This document shows, one piece after another, positions 28,648 to 36,925 of a DNA stretch of 64,000 bases. The notes beneath the pieces were generated by a model. The model worked only from the letters and a program-made list of their open reading frames with translations, did not search any database and was not told the origin of the DNA. The position numbers were made by a program, and so were the translations under genes. Position 1 is the stretch's first letter. The number at the start of each line of letters is the position of its first letter. Origin of the DNA: Verrucomicrobiia bacterium (GTDB taxonomy: Bacteria > Verrucomicrobiota > Verrucomicrobiia > Verrucomicrobiales > DEV007); NCBI GenBank assembly GCA_030427505.1, contig JAUICH010000026.1, forward strand, positions 21,573 through 85,572, written 5' to 3'.

Positions 28648-29232
28648 TCAGGCCTTTAGTTTGGTGAGGAGGGTTACGAGATTCGTCGTCATGGCCTTTA
28701 CCTTTTCGGCGTGGCCCGCGTGGGCGAGCGAACCGCCGTCGTTGAAGGCTTCGTAGGCCTTACCGACGGCCAGTTGTTCAGGTAGGACGGTGACGCCGAT
28801 GTTTCCCAGGATGGCGCGTAGGTGGACGAGGCCTCGCAGACCGCCGAGGGCGCCGGGGGAGGCGGCGAAGAGGAGGGCCACCTTGTTCCGGTAGGCGGCC
28901 AGGGCCGGTTCGTCATCGGTTTCGGAGCGGGAGACCCAGTCGAGGGTGTTTTTCAAGGCGGCGGTAACGCTGCTATTGTACTCGGGTGAGGAGATGATGA
29001 GCGCGTCGTGATCCAGGAAAAGCTGCTTCAACTTTTTGGCGTTTTCCGGCAGGCCGGAGGCTTCTTCCTCGTCGGCATCGAAAATTGGTAGGGGAAAGTC
29101 CCGCAGGGAGATCAGGGTGACATCCGCGCCAGCCTCACGCGCGGCGGCTGCCGCGACGGCGGCGAGTGTCTGATTGTAGGAATCTTTCCGGAGGCTGCCT
29201 CCGAAAGCGAGAATACGTGGTGGTTGGGACAT
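28648..29232 (-). CDS. NADPH-dependent FMN reductase / flavodoxin-like quinone reductase
   Basis: The protein resembles the NADPH-dependent FMN/azo/quinone reductase family: ILAFGGSLRKDSYNQTLA binds the flavin phosphate, and SSPEYNSSVTAALKNTLDWVSR is the signature near the isoalloxazine ring. With the start at ATG 29232 (MSQPPRILAFGG) it has 194 residues, the normal length. The longer frame adds 22 residues without family match. It is divergent from an AraC-type regulator gene 164 bp away, which may control it. Confidence 0.9.
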   Translation of the reverse strand: MSQPPRILAFGGSLRKDSYNQTLAAVAAAAAREAGADVTLISLRDFPLPIFDADEEEASGLPENAKKLKQLFLDHDALIISSPEYNSSVTAALKNTLDWVSRSETDDEPALAAYRNKVALLFAASPGALGGLRGLVHLRAILGNIGVTVLPEQLAVGKAYEAFNDGGSLAHAGHAEKVKAMTTNLVTLLTKLKA

Positions 29233-29396
29233 GGTAATGGGTGAGTGAAGTGCGTGCCGCAAGACGATCCGAGATGGGATAGGGATACAAGCAAACAATT
29301 TGCCATGAGGAAGCCTCTTCCGCCGGAATCCGCCGAAGCGGCCCTTGATCTTGCTTTCGAAAGCGTGGGAAGATAAAGAGCGGATACGGAGATGGC

Positions 29397-30206
29397 ATGA
29401 TCGTTCTCGGATACAAACCCGCGCCTCCTTTGGCGGCTTTGGTCAGCCAGTTCTGGTACTGCGAAGACTTCGTGTTGCCGCACGGGTGGGACCGGATGAT
29501 GCCCTCCACCAGGATGGCGTTGCTCATTAATTTACGGGAAGACGAATTGCGCTACCGGGACCTGTCGGGAGAGTCGCACCGGATGAAAGGTTTTGGCGTG
29601 ACTGGGCCATCTTTGGGGGCATTTGAAATCGATACCTTTCAGCAGCGCCATATCATGGGTGTGGAATTCTTGCCCGGCGGCGCGGCGCCGTTTCTGAACG
29701 TGCCAGCCGGCGAACTGTGCTCGGCGCATGTTTCCATGGAAGATCTGGCGGGCCACGGGGCAAGAGAATTGCAGGAGCGATTGGTGGATGCCCCCTCCAT
29801 TTCCGAGAAATTCCGGCTGCTGGAAACCTGGTTGGTGCGGCGGTGGAAAGAGGCCCGGACCACGAACAAGCCGGGTCTGGTGCCGAGAGCGATGGAGATG
29901 TTCGACCGGCTGCCGATCGGGAAATCCGCCGGGGCATTGGGGGTGACGGCGAAGCGGTTGATCCGCGCCTTTGAATCCGAGGTGGGATTACGCCCCAAGC
30001 AGTTCCTCCGGGTGCGCCGGTTTGAGCGGCTGTTGGCGGCTTTGGTAACCGAAAAGGAAGCCGACTGGTGCGGCGCGGCCTTTGACCATGGGTATTGCGA
30101 CCAGGCACACTTGATTCATGAGTTCCGGGAGCTGTCAGGGTTCTCGCCGACTGAGTATTGGGCGCTGAAAGGTCCGTATGCCCACCACGTTCCGTTGCCG
30201 GATTGA
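29397..30206 (+). CDS. AraC-family transcriptional regulator
   Basis: The 269-residue regulator has an N-terminal cupin-like sensing part (LGYKPAPPLAALVSQFWYCEDF, then GVEFLPGGAAPFL), as in the DUF6597 group. A C-terminal pair of helix-turn-helix units follows (AGALGVTAKRLIRAFESEVG, then AAFDHGYCDQAHLIHEFRELSG). The ending FSPTEYW is the usual AraC tail. The ligand is unknown. Its divergent position next to the FMN reductase and the following VOC gene suggest it governs one or both. Confidence 0.9.
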   Translation: MIVLGYKPAPPLAALVSQFWYCEDFVLPHGWDRMMPSTRMALLINLREDELRYRDLSGESHRMKGFGVTGPSLGAFEIDTFQQRHIMGVEFLPGGAAPFLNVPAGELCSAHVSMEDLAGHGARELQERLVDAPSISEKFRLLETWLVRRWKEARTTNKPGLVPRAMEMFDRLPIGKSAGALGVTAKRLIRAFESEVGLRPKQFLRVRRFERLLAALVTEKEADWCGAAFDHGYCDQAHLIHEFRELSGFSPTEYWALKGPYAHHVPLPD

Positions 30207-30312
30207 AGGTCCGGGAACCGGCGAAACCGGGCCGCCAATGCCACCCGAAAAACTTCCCAGGGGGGAAATTTCTTACAATACGGCGGCGCGCGCGGCGGGG
30301 TATGTTGGGGGT

Positions 30313-30774
30313 ATGAAAGACGATCCCGCTTCAAAGGTTCCAGCTGGTTCCACCGCCATTTCGGCGCTGCTTTATCGTGACGCGCCAGCCGCCATCGACT
30401 GGCTGTGCGAGGTCTTCGGGTTTGCGAGGCGAATGGTATGCGAAGGCGACAAGCCAGGTGTTATCGCGCATGCCGAACTGACGTTGGGCGGGCGGGGCAT
30501 GATCATGCTGGGCTCCACGGGCAAAGGTGGGGAGTATGAAAAGCACATCAAACAGCCGGATGAGATTGGCGGGGTGGAAACACAGAGCCAGTACCTCGTG
30601 GTGCCGGACGCGGATGTGGTGTACGGGCGAGCCAAAGAAGCCGGCGCGGAGATCGTGATCGACATCCGTGACGAGGACTACGGCGGCCGGGGCTTTTCCT
30701 GTAAAGATCCGGAAGGGCACCTCTGGTATGTGGGCACCTACGATCCGTGGTCGGCGGCATCCGGGGAGTCCTGA
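30313..30774 (+). CDS. VOC-family (glyoxalase/bleomycin-resistance fold) protein
   Basis: The 153-residue protein (ATG 30313, [10 protein letters not shown]) has the paired beta-alpha-beta-beta-beta units of the vicinal oxygen chelate fold: [19 protein letters not shown] and the closing [17 protein letters not shown], with GRGMIMLGS between. The match is to the PhnB/YkcA-like group of uncharacterised VOC proteins. An in-frame start at 30178 would overlap the AraC gene and adds no conserved sequence. Being 106 bp behind the regulator, it may share its transcript. The substrate is unknown. Confidence 0.87.
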   Translation: MKDDPASKVPAGSTAISALLYRDAPAAIDWLCEVFGFARRMVCEGDKPGVIAHAELTLGGRGMIMLGSTGKGGEYEKHIKQPDEIGGVETQSQYLVVPDADVVYGRAKEAGAEIVIDIRDEDYGGRGFSCKDPEGHLWYVGTYDPWSAASGES

Positions 30775-30895
30775 CCCGGCCGGCGCCCGGATTGCTCGGG
30801 ACTGGCGCAAAGACGGTCTTGATACCGGCGCGGGCTTCGGGGAGGATGACTCCGCTGCTTCAATTCAGCGCAACCCCAACCCGACCCCAGATTCC

Positions 30896-32605
30896 ATGCG
30901 TTTTTTGCCTTTGGCTCACCCCGTGTCCCGCCGCGTCTCCGACGCACTTCGTCTGCTAGTATTGACCTTGGCCGTGCTGCTGGTCCTGCCCATGCCGGCC
31001 AGCTTTGCGCAGGGTGATAAACCGGCGAAGAAGCCGAACATCTTCTTCGCCTTTGCGGACGACTGGGGCCGCTACGCCAGCATCTACGCGGAGCATGAGG
31101 CCAAGCCCACGGCGAACTCCTTCATCAAGACACCGAACTTCGACCGCGTGGCGCGGGAAGGGGTGCTGTTTACCAACGCGTTTGTGACCGCGCCGTCTTG
31201 CACGCCGTGCCGCAGCTCGCTGCTGTCGGGGCAGTATTTCTGGCGGACGGGGATGGGGGCCATCCTTTCCGGGGCGCACTGGGATCCGGCGATTCCGTCC
31301 TACCCGCTGATCCTGCACAATGAGGCCGGTTATCATATTGGGCAGACCTATAAAGTTTGGAGCCCGGGCACGCCCAACGACGCGCCGTACGGAGAGCGGG
31401 AGTACGAATACGAAAAGGCGGGCCGGGCATTTAACAGCTTTTCCCAGAACGTGACGAAGCTGGTGGAACAGGGGAAGAGCCTGGAGGAAGCGAAGCAGAA
31501 GATGTATGACGAAGTTCTGGGGAACTTTCAGGACTTCCTGGACGCTCGGGAGGGAGACAAACCCTTCTGCTACTGGTTCGGCCCGACGAACGTCCACCGG
31601 AAGTGGATCAAGGGCTCGGGCAAAGCGTTGTGGGGCTTGGACCCGGACGATCTGAAAGGGAAGATGCCAGGTTTCCTGCCGGATGTGCCAGCCATTCGCG
31701 AAGACTTCGCGGACTATTTGGGAGAGGCGATGGCCTTCGACACGGCTTGGGGGCTCCTCCTGAAGAAGCTGGAGGAGACCGGTGAACTGGACAACACCAT
31801 CGTGGTGGTGAGCGGCGACCATGGCGTTCCAGGTTTCCCGCATGGAAAGACCAATCTCTATGATTTCGGCACCAATGTGGCGCTGGCCATCCGCTGGCCC
31901 GACGGGGTGAAGGGCGGACGCGTGGTCACGGACTTTGTAAACCTGATGGACCTGGCTCCCACCTTCGTGGAAGCGGGCGGCGCCAAGGTGCCGGATGTGA
32001 TGACGGGCCGCAGTCTGATGAGCGTGCTGAAGTCCAGCGAAGAAGGGCGGGTGGACCCGAGTCGCGATCACGTGGTGACGGGCCGGGAACGGCATGTGGA
32101 CGATGCCCGGGAAGGCTTTTTACCCTATCCCCACCGGGCCATCCGGACGGACAAATTTCTGTTCATCCACAACTTCAAGGCGGACCGCTGGCCGGAGGGC
32201 GAGCCCAAGGGCATCACGGAAGATTCCGCGCCTTCGGAAGAGGAGCTGACCGAAAATACCCGCGTGACGCTCTCGGATATGGATGCGGGACCGACGAAGG
32301 CCTGGCTGGTGCTGAACCGGAATGCCGAGGAGGTAAAGCCATTCTATGAAATGGCCTTTGGTAAGCGGCCGGTGGAGGAACTCTACGACCTGAGCAAAGA
32401 TCCCGACCAGATGCACAATGTGGCGGACGACCCGGCCTACAAGGAGGCGAAGCAGGAACTGGCCGGCCGCCTTTCGGACGTACTGGTCACCACGGGCGAT
32501 CCACGGGTGATGGGGGACGGTTCCACCTTTGATAAGCCGCCCTTCGCGGGCCCGATTCCGGAAAAGGAAAATGCCGGAAAAGGGAAAAAGAAGAAAAAGG
32601 AGTAG
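30896..32605 (+). CDS. Exported sulfatase (heparan-N-sulfatase-like, S1 family)
   Basis: The 569-residue protein has a signal peptide ([22 protein letters not shown]). The sulfatase core begins [16 protein letters not shown], with two metal-binding aspartates. The formylglycine motif is C102-T-P-C-R106 in [33 protein letters not shown] supplies further metal and substrate residues. It hydrolyses a sulfate ester or sulfamate outside the cytoplasm once C102 is oxidised, so a formylglycine-generating enzyme is needed, but none is in the window. The start is ATG 30896; the longer frame overlaps the VOC gene. The lysine-rich C-terminus (KGKKKKKE) is unusual. Confidence 0.93.
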   Translation: MRFLPLAHPVSRRVSDALRLLVLTLAVLLVLPMPASFAQGDKPAKKPNIFFAFADDWGRYASIYAEHEAKPTANSFIKTPNFDRVAREGVLFTNAFVTAPSCTPCRSSLLSGQYFWRTGMGAILSGAHWDPAIPSYPLILHNEAGYHIGQTYKVWSPGTPNDAPYGEREYEYEKAGRAFNSFSQNVTKLVEQGKSLEEAKQKMYDEVLGNFQDFLDAREGDKPFCYWFGPTNVHRKWIKGSGKALWGLDPDDLKGKMPGFLPDVPAIREDFADYLGEAMAFDTAWGLLLKKLEETGELDNTIVVVSGDHGVPGFPHGKTNLYDFGTNVALAIRWPDGVKGGRVVTDFVNLMDLAPTFVEAGGAKVPDVMTGRSLMSVLKSSEEGRVDPSRDHVVTGRERHVDDAREGFLPYPHRAIRTDKFLFIHNFKADRWPEGEPKGITEDSAPSEEELTENTRVTLSDMDAGPTKAWLVLNRNAEEVKPFYEMAFGKRPVEELYDLSKDPDQMHNVADDPAYKEAKQELAGRLSDVLVTTGDPRVMGDGSTFDKPPFAGPIPEKENAGKGKKKKKE

Positions 32606-32658
32606 CCGAAATTCGACCGGGGGAGCAGAGGGACAAGATTTGAGCCAGTCTTGCCCGT

Positions 32659-33786
32659 TTACTTGCGCTCTCGTTCCCTGCCTCCGCTCAGCCACTCAAC
32701 CCATTGCTTCAGGGCAATGGTGCGCCGCCGCCGCATCTTGGCCAGAATCTGCTTGTGAGTCAGCGGCTTCTTCCGTGGAGCGTTGAATTGTTTCTCCAGG
32801 AAGCTGGCGATGGCGGAGACTTCCCGTGGAGCGAAGGAAAACTTGGTCAGTTTGGTCGGCGGCCCGACCCACAGCACGGGTTTTCCCAGATCGCGGAGCA
32901 TGGCCATCTTGCTTGGCCAGAGCAGACCGGAGGTCTCAGGGCGCTGAGTGACGACGAGAACGTCCGCGGCCAGCAGAGTAGTGAGAAACTCATCGTCCGC
33001 GGCGGGCTCCAGCCATTCGCATTGTTTCAGGCCGAACTGACTGGCTGTTTCCCGGGCTTCGTCCATGGCGGGGCCGGTGCCCTGGAAACGCAGCCAGATG
33101 GGCAGGCCGCGCACTTCCAGGAGACGCTGCACTTCGAGCAGTGTTTCCCATTCGTGGGCGCGGCCAAGGTTTCCAGAGTAAAGCCAGATAAAGCGATCCT
33201 TTTTCTCCGTGGGCTGGGTTTTGGCTTCGCGCGCGTTTTCAGTCGTGATGCCGTCGTACAGAGACGGCAGCGGCCAAGGCAGAGAGACATGGATGGGCCG
33301 GTCGGTGATGTGACTCAGGCGGTCCGCCATGGCCTTGTCCAGAGCCACTATGTAGTCACACTGGCGGTAAGCCCGGCGCATGGCGTCGCTGGAAATTTTG
33401 GCCGCGGAACTGTCGGGATTCAGCATCCCCAGGGCAATGGCGGTTTCTGGGTAAACGTCCATGGCCCAGTGGATGAGACGAGACCCGGGATGCCACTTTG
33501 AAAGGAGAGAAGCGGTCACCAAGAGACAGGCGGGCGAACTGAGGGCAATGATGACATCCACATTCCGGCGGAATCTGCCCGCGACGAAGATGTAAGCGTG
33601 CATGCAGATCTCCCGCCAGAGGCGCGCCCGGAGGGAGCCGTCCCGCCGGTCCCGGTAGCCGCGGGGGCTGCCGAGGTATTGGACCTGGTGTCCAGCCTCG
33701 ATCAGCGCCGAACCCAGTTCCTCCATATAACGGCCCGTGGGCGCGTCGGTAGGCGGTTTGTAGGCGTTGATGAGCAGGAAGCGCAT
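32659..33786 (-). CDS. GT4-like glycosyltransferase
   Basis: The 375-residue protein has the N-terminal MRFLLINAYKPPTDAP start and a Rossmann half. The C-terminal half carries RFIWLYSGNLGRAHEWETLL and LWPSKMAMLRDLGKPVLWVG, as in WbuB/GT4 enzymes. It should transfer a sugar from a nucleotide donor during surface polysaccharide assembly at the inner membrane. The C-terminal tail is strongly basic (KMRRRRTIALKQW). The gene is the last of the leftward polysaccharide set, 5 bp behind the sulfotransferase stop, so co-transcription is likely. Confidence 0.85.
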   Translation of the reverse strand: MRFLLINAYKPPTDAPTGRYMEELGSALIEAGHQVQYLGSPRGYRDRRDGSLRARLWREICMHAYIFVAGRFRRNVDVIIALSSPACLLVTASLLSKWHPGSRLIHWAMDVYPETAIALGMLNPDSSAAKISSDAMRRAYRQCDYIVALDKAMADRLSHITDRPIHVSLPWPLPSLYDGITTENAREAKTQPTEKKDRFIWLYSGNLGRAHEWETLLEVQRLLEVRGLPIWLRFQGTGPAMDEARETASQFGLKQCEWLEPAADDEFLTTLLAADVLVVTQRPETSGLLWPSKMAMLRDLGKPVLWVGPPTKLTKFSFAPREVSAIASFLEKQFNAPRKKPLTHKQILAKMRRRRTIALKQWVEWLSGGRERERK

Positions 33787-33791
33787 GACTT

Positions 33792-34691
33792 TTAAGAGCC
33801 GGGGAAGGGTTCCTTGTCCAGTGCAGAGTCGTCTAGTTTTTCTAATAAATGGCCTGCTTCTACAATCATGGCTTCTTGTAACGCGGGGGACAGGGTCCAG
33901 GCATCGGTTCCGGCGCGGTCTGGATCGATGATCTTTTTCGCCAGGGCCATGACTTCATCAGACGGAGGCAAGCTCGCGAATTCGAGCAGTTTGGGGAGGG
34001 TGTGGGAGAAGTCCCGGAGAAGGTCGTCATGGTGAATCTCGATCCAGTTCTCCGGAGGCAAAGCGTGCAGGTCCCGGAGGCCGATTTCCATGAGCGAGCG
34101 CCATTGCCGGGCCACCATTCTTTCGGGGGGAAGCGAAAGCCATTCCTTCCAGCCGGGCGGCCGGGGACCCCAATACGCCTTCCGGCCGCCGCGGAGCCGC
34201 CGGGCAATGACGTCGCGAAAGAAAAGCGGGACCAGGGCGGGCCAGGCGGAGAGCGGCGTTTCGCGCAGCCGGGCCCAGACGCGGTGGCGCCGGGGAGGCT
34301 TGCTCAGCCGTTCCAGCATGGAAGCCACGGCTGGCCGTCCGTCCCGGAGGATGTGGATGATCCGGCAGTCCGGGTAGAGGGCGTGAATGAAGCGCAGCCG
34401 CAGCAGGTTACTGGGGGTCTTTTCGGCGAAGCGGGACTTGCCGGATTTTTTAAGAAACCGGTGGAAAGCCCCGTCAATGCGCCGGGCGATCCGTGGCGTC
34501 AGGCGCCGTTCGTCCAGCACGTCGTCCGGCAGAGATTCATTCCCGAGGCTCCAGATGGGGCGGGGTTCTTCCCAGTAGGCGACGTCCGGATGGGCCGCGA
34601 AGAGGCGGCCGAGCAGGGTGGTTCCAGAGCGAGGGCAGCCCACGAGGATGATGGGCGCGCGAACTTGGGGAATGGTTGCCGAATCAGTCAT
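33792..34691 (-). CDS. PAPS-dependent sulfotransferase
   Basis: The 299-residue enzyme has the 5'-phosphosulfate loop IILVGCPRSGTTLLGRLFAAHPD split as (VGCPRSGTT) and (LLGRLFAAHPD), and the 3'-phosphate region in RIIHILRDGRPAVASML. It should move sulfate from PAPS to a sugar hydroxyl or another acceptor. The ATG at 34691 overlaps the end of the acetyltransferase gene by 8 bp, typical of coupled genes. The frame extends further upstream, but that part lies inside the acetyltransferase gene. With the second sulfotransferase at 38442, it points to a sulfated polymer. Confidence 0.88.
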   Translation of the reverse strand: MTDSATIPQVRAPIILVGCPRSGTTLLGRLFAAHPDVAYWEEPRPIWSLGNESLPDDVLDERRLTPRIARRIDGAFHRFLKKSGKSRFAEKTPSNLLRLRFIHALYPDCRIIHILRDGRPAVASMLERLSKPPRRHRVWARLRETPLSAWPALVPLFFRDVIARRLRGGRKAYWGPRPPGWKEWLSLPPERMVARQWRSLMEIGLRDLHALPPENWIEIHHDDLLRDFSHTLPKLLEFASLPPSDEVMALAKKIIDPDRAGTDAWTLSPALQEAMIVEAGHLLEKLDDSALDKEPFPGS

Positions 34692-35292
34692 TTCCGGGGG
34701 AGCGGCCGTCCCCGTGGCCGGCGGGAGGGCTTGCGCCACCGGGCGGCTGGTCCCGTAGCGTCCGGGTCCGGACAAAGGTGGCGGGATTGCCCGAATAGAC
34801 TCCCCAGGCATCCAGGGACTTTGACGCGACCGACCCGGCAGTGAGGACCGCGCATTCGCCAAGGACCACCCCGGGGCAAACGACACTACGCGCCGCGGCC
34901 CAGGCGCCTTGCTTGAGTTCTATGGGGGCCAGCATGAGATCGAAACCTGGGGAGTTCATGTCGTGATTTCCCGTAACGAGGTAAACATCCTGGGAAACCA
35001 CCGCGTGGTCGCCCAAGGTGACGGGCGCGAGATTGTCGATCCAGGCGTGCTCGCCAATCCAGCAAAAATTGCCCACGCTTAGGTTCCAGGGAAATTTGAT
35101 CTTCACGCTGGGTTTGATGACGGCGCGCTCGCCGATGGCGGCTCCAAAGAGCCGGAGCAGCCCGCGCTTCCACCCGCGAGGCCAAGGCCAGGGACTTTCG
35201 AAAAATACCACGCTGGCGACATACCAGAGAACCCGCCGCCAGGAGGGGCCCGGATCGTAGCTGCCGGTATCGTAGTTAGACAGGTCGATCAC
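34684..35292 (-). CDS. WcaF-type hexapeptide O-acetyltransferase
   Basis: The 202-residue protein has the left-handed beta-helix of hexapeptide acetyltransferases: strands such as AVIKPSVKIKFPWNLSVG, CWIGEHAWIDNL and SVVCPGVVLGECAVLTAGSV repeat about every six residues. The loop VTGNHDMNSPGFDL holds the usual catalytic histidine. It is closest to WcaF-like colanic acid acetyltransferases and should add acetyl groups to a polysaccharide precursor. The last 8 bp overlap the sulfotransferase start. The C-terminal proline/glycine-rich tail after RTLRDQ may be an extension created by that overlap. Confidence 0.88.
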   Translation of the reverse strand: MIDLSNYDTGSYDPGPSWRRVLWYVASVVFFESPWPWPRGWKRGLLRLFGAAIGERAVIKPSVKIKFPWNLSVGNFCWIGEHAWIDNLAPVTLGDHAVVSQDVYLVTGNHDMNSPGFDLMLAPIELKQGAWAAARSVVCPGVVLGECAVLTAGSVASKSLDAWGVYSGNPATFVRTRTLRDQPPGGASPPAGHGDGRSPGND

Positions 35293-35339
35293 GTTTCGAT
35301 AAGTAGAGAACCGGTGACTCTTGTATTCATGTGACGTTC

Positions 35340-36503
35340 CTATTCCCGGACATCGGCCGGTTTTTCGCCGCGACCCAGAACATACTCATAGAAACTCAGC
35401 AGGCGTTTCGCAATGGCGTTCCCATCAAATTCGCGGGCTATCAGCGCCTGGCCCCGCTGGCCCATGGCCTGGAGTTCGTTTGGTTCGAGACAAACGGCGG
35501 CATCTAGCGCCTGGCGAATCTCCTCCCCGGTGGGGGCTACCCACCAGCCGCAATCTTCCTTCTCCAAGCATTGCCACGGAGTACCCGTGGTGGTGATGGC
35601 GGGCAGGCCGTATTGCAGCGCCTCCGCAATGACGATGCCGAAGTTCTCCGAATACGTGGGGAGAATGAAGAGATCCGCGCGGCGGAGTGCCGTGTCTTTG
35701 GCCGCGCCATGCAGGGGGCCGAGGAAATGGATGGTTTCTTCAAGGTCCTGATGATTCAGGCCAGCTTTCAATTGGTTGAAGTAGGATGGCGGACCCGGAC
35801 CGGCCAAGTGAAGTTCCCAGCCCTTGGGGCGCAGGCGGGACCAGGCGTCCAGAAGCAAGGGTATGCCCTTCTTGGGGTGGACCCGGGAAAGGAAGAGGGC
35901 GATCCGTTTTTCCTTCGGGGCGGCTACCGCCGCAGGGTCCAGCGGCGCTGGAGGAATGGGGGGAAGGATATGGGGCAGGACTCCGGTGGGCTGGGTCAGG
36001 CCGAGTTTCCGGAGCTGCGCGGCTTCCATTTCCGAAGTGGCCAAGAGAGCGTTTGCCCGGTGCAACTGGCCGCGCTGGTAGAGCCACCAGGCAAGCCGTT
36101 TCCGTCCGCGATGATGCCCCAGCGCCCAGGGCTCCAGCATTCCGTGCGGCGAGACGACGAGAGGAATCCTCTGCTCGCGGGAGAACTTGGCAACGGCTCG
36201 TCCTCCGGCGGTCCACAGACCGTGCTGATGGACCAGGTCGAAGGGCCGGACCGAGTGAGCGTCCGTGAGGGTTTGAAGGTAGGGCTTGGAATTGAAAGCG
36301 CGGTGGAGCAGCGAATCTCCGGCGGAAACCGGGAAAATTTCCACCGGTTCCGGAGGCAAGACCCATTCGTTCTGACCGGCGGCCGAGGAAAGAATGGCGG
36401 CTTCGTGGCCCAGGGAGGTCAAGCCTTCCGCCAGAGCCACGGCCGCCACGGGCAGCCCGCCCTGACTGCGGCGGAGGGATTGAACACTGTGGAGAACTCG
36501 CAT
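35340..36503 (-). CDS. GT4-family glycosyltransferase
   Basis: The 387-residue enzyme has MRVLHSVQSLRRSQGGLPV (glycine-rich N-terminal loop) and HGLWTAGGRAVAKFSREQ. The GT4 C-terminal block RRADLFILPTYSENFGIVIAEAL carries the E-x7-E motif. It should extend a surface polysaccharide from a nucleotide sugar. A palindromic element (36509-36710) ends 5 bp before the ATG, leaving no visible ribosome site of its own. Expression may have been changed by that insertion. It belongs to the same leftward set as the acetyltransferase downstream. Confidence 0.9.
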   Translation of the reverse strand: MRVLHSVQSLRRSQGGLPVAAVALAEGLTSLGHEAAILSSAAGQNEWVLPPEPVEIFPVSAGDSLLHRAFNSKPYLQTLTDAHSVRPFDLVHQHGLWTAGGRAVAKFSREQRIPLVVSPHGMLEPWALGHHRGRKRLAWWLYQRGQLHRANALLATSEMEAAQLRKLGLTQPTGVLPHILPPIPPAPLDPAAVAAPKEKRIALFLSRVHPKKGIPLLLDAWSRLRPKGWELHLAGPGPPSYFNQLKAGLNHQDLEETIHFLGPLHGAAKDTALRRADLFILPTYSENFGIVIAEALQYGLPAITTTGTPWQCLEKEDCGWWVAPTGEEIRQALDAAVCLEPNELQAMGQRGQALIAREFDGNAIAKRLLSFYEYVLGRGEKPADVRE

Positions 36504-36508
36504 GAAAT

Positions 36509-36710
36509 CTAGTAGCCCGTCAATTTTGAAGTGAGAGATGCTTGGACTGAAACGAAAGCCGTTAGCTGATGGACGCGGACCGGTCTTTTTGGCCGGGGCC
36601 TTCGTTGCTCTTCAGTCAGTTATGATTCACATAGCCTCCTTCCTCGCTCCTTGCCCCCGGCCAAAAATCCTCGCCAATCACCCCTCACCTCAAAATTGAC
36701 GGACTACTAG
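36509..36710. mobile_element. MITE-like palindromic element A (202 bp)
   Basis: A 27-bp terminal inverted repeat starts CTAGTAGCCCGTCAATTTTG on the left. Its right-hand partner is the reverse complement at 36684-36710, with 25 of 27 bases matching. Internal inverted segments (a TTTTTGGCCGGGG near 36580 facing CCCCCGGCCAAAAA near 36655) let the whole element fold. No coding frame fits inside. The right end shares CTAG (36707-36710) with element B. A structured RNA is an alternative reading. Confidence 0.7.
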
Positions 36711-36925
36711 GGTGTGTGGACAAATTGGCGGACTGCCCGGCGCGAGGCCATTTTTCGGCTGGCAAGGCGCGCCGAACGCCGTTGGGTGACCCCAATAGAG
36801 TGAGGCGGAACGCAGCCAGGCGTAAAATGGGCCGCGTTTTTGGAAAATTCGCCGCTTGCGGCGCTGATTCTGTCTTCCTTTTTCATCTATTCCGGGCGGT
36901 TCGGGAATTTGTCCATACACCCTAG
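36707..36925. mobile_element. MITE-like palindromic element B, copy 1 (219 bp)
   Basis: The ends are CTAGGGTGTGTGGACAAATT and the reverse complement of CTAGGGTGTATGGACAAATT, differing at one of 20 bases. No credible gene lies inside. A second copy in the opposite orientation begins at 63853. The right terminal CTAG supplies the TAG stop of the polymerase-like gene. The element has no transposase, so mobilisation would depend on another enzyme. Confidence 0.75.

Noticed and set aside
34692..34886. 65-residue N-terminal extension of the first sulfotransferase
   Set aside because: It lies within the acetyltransferase gene and has no sulfotransferase homology; the ATG at 34691 fits the usual overlap.
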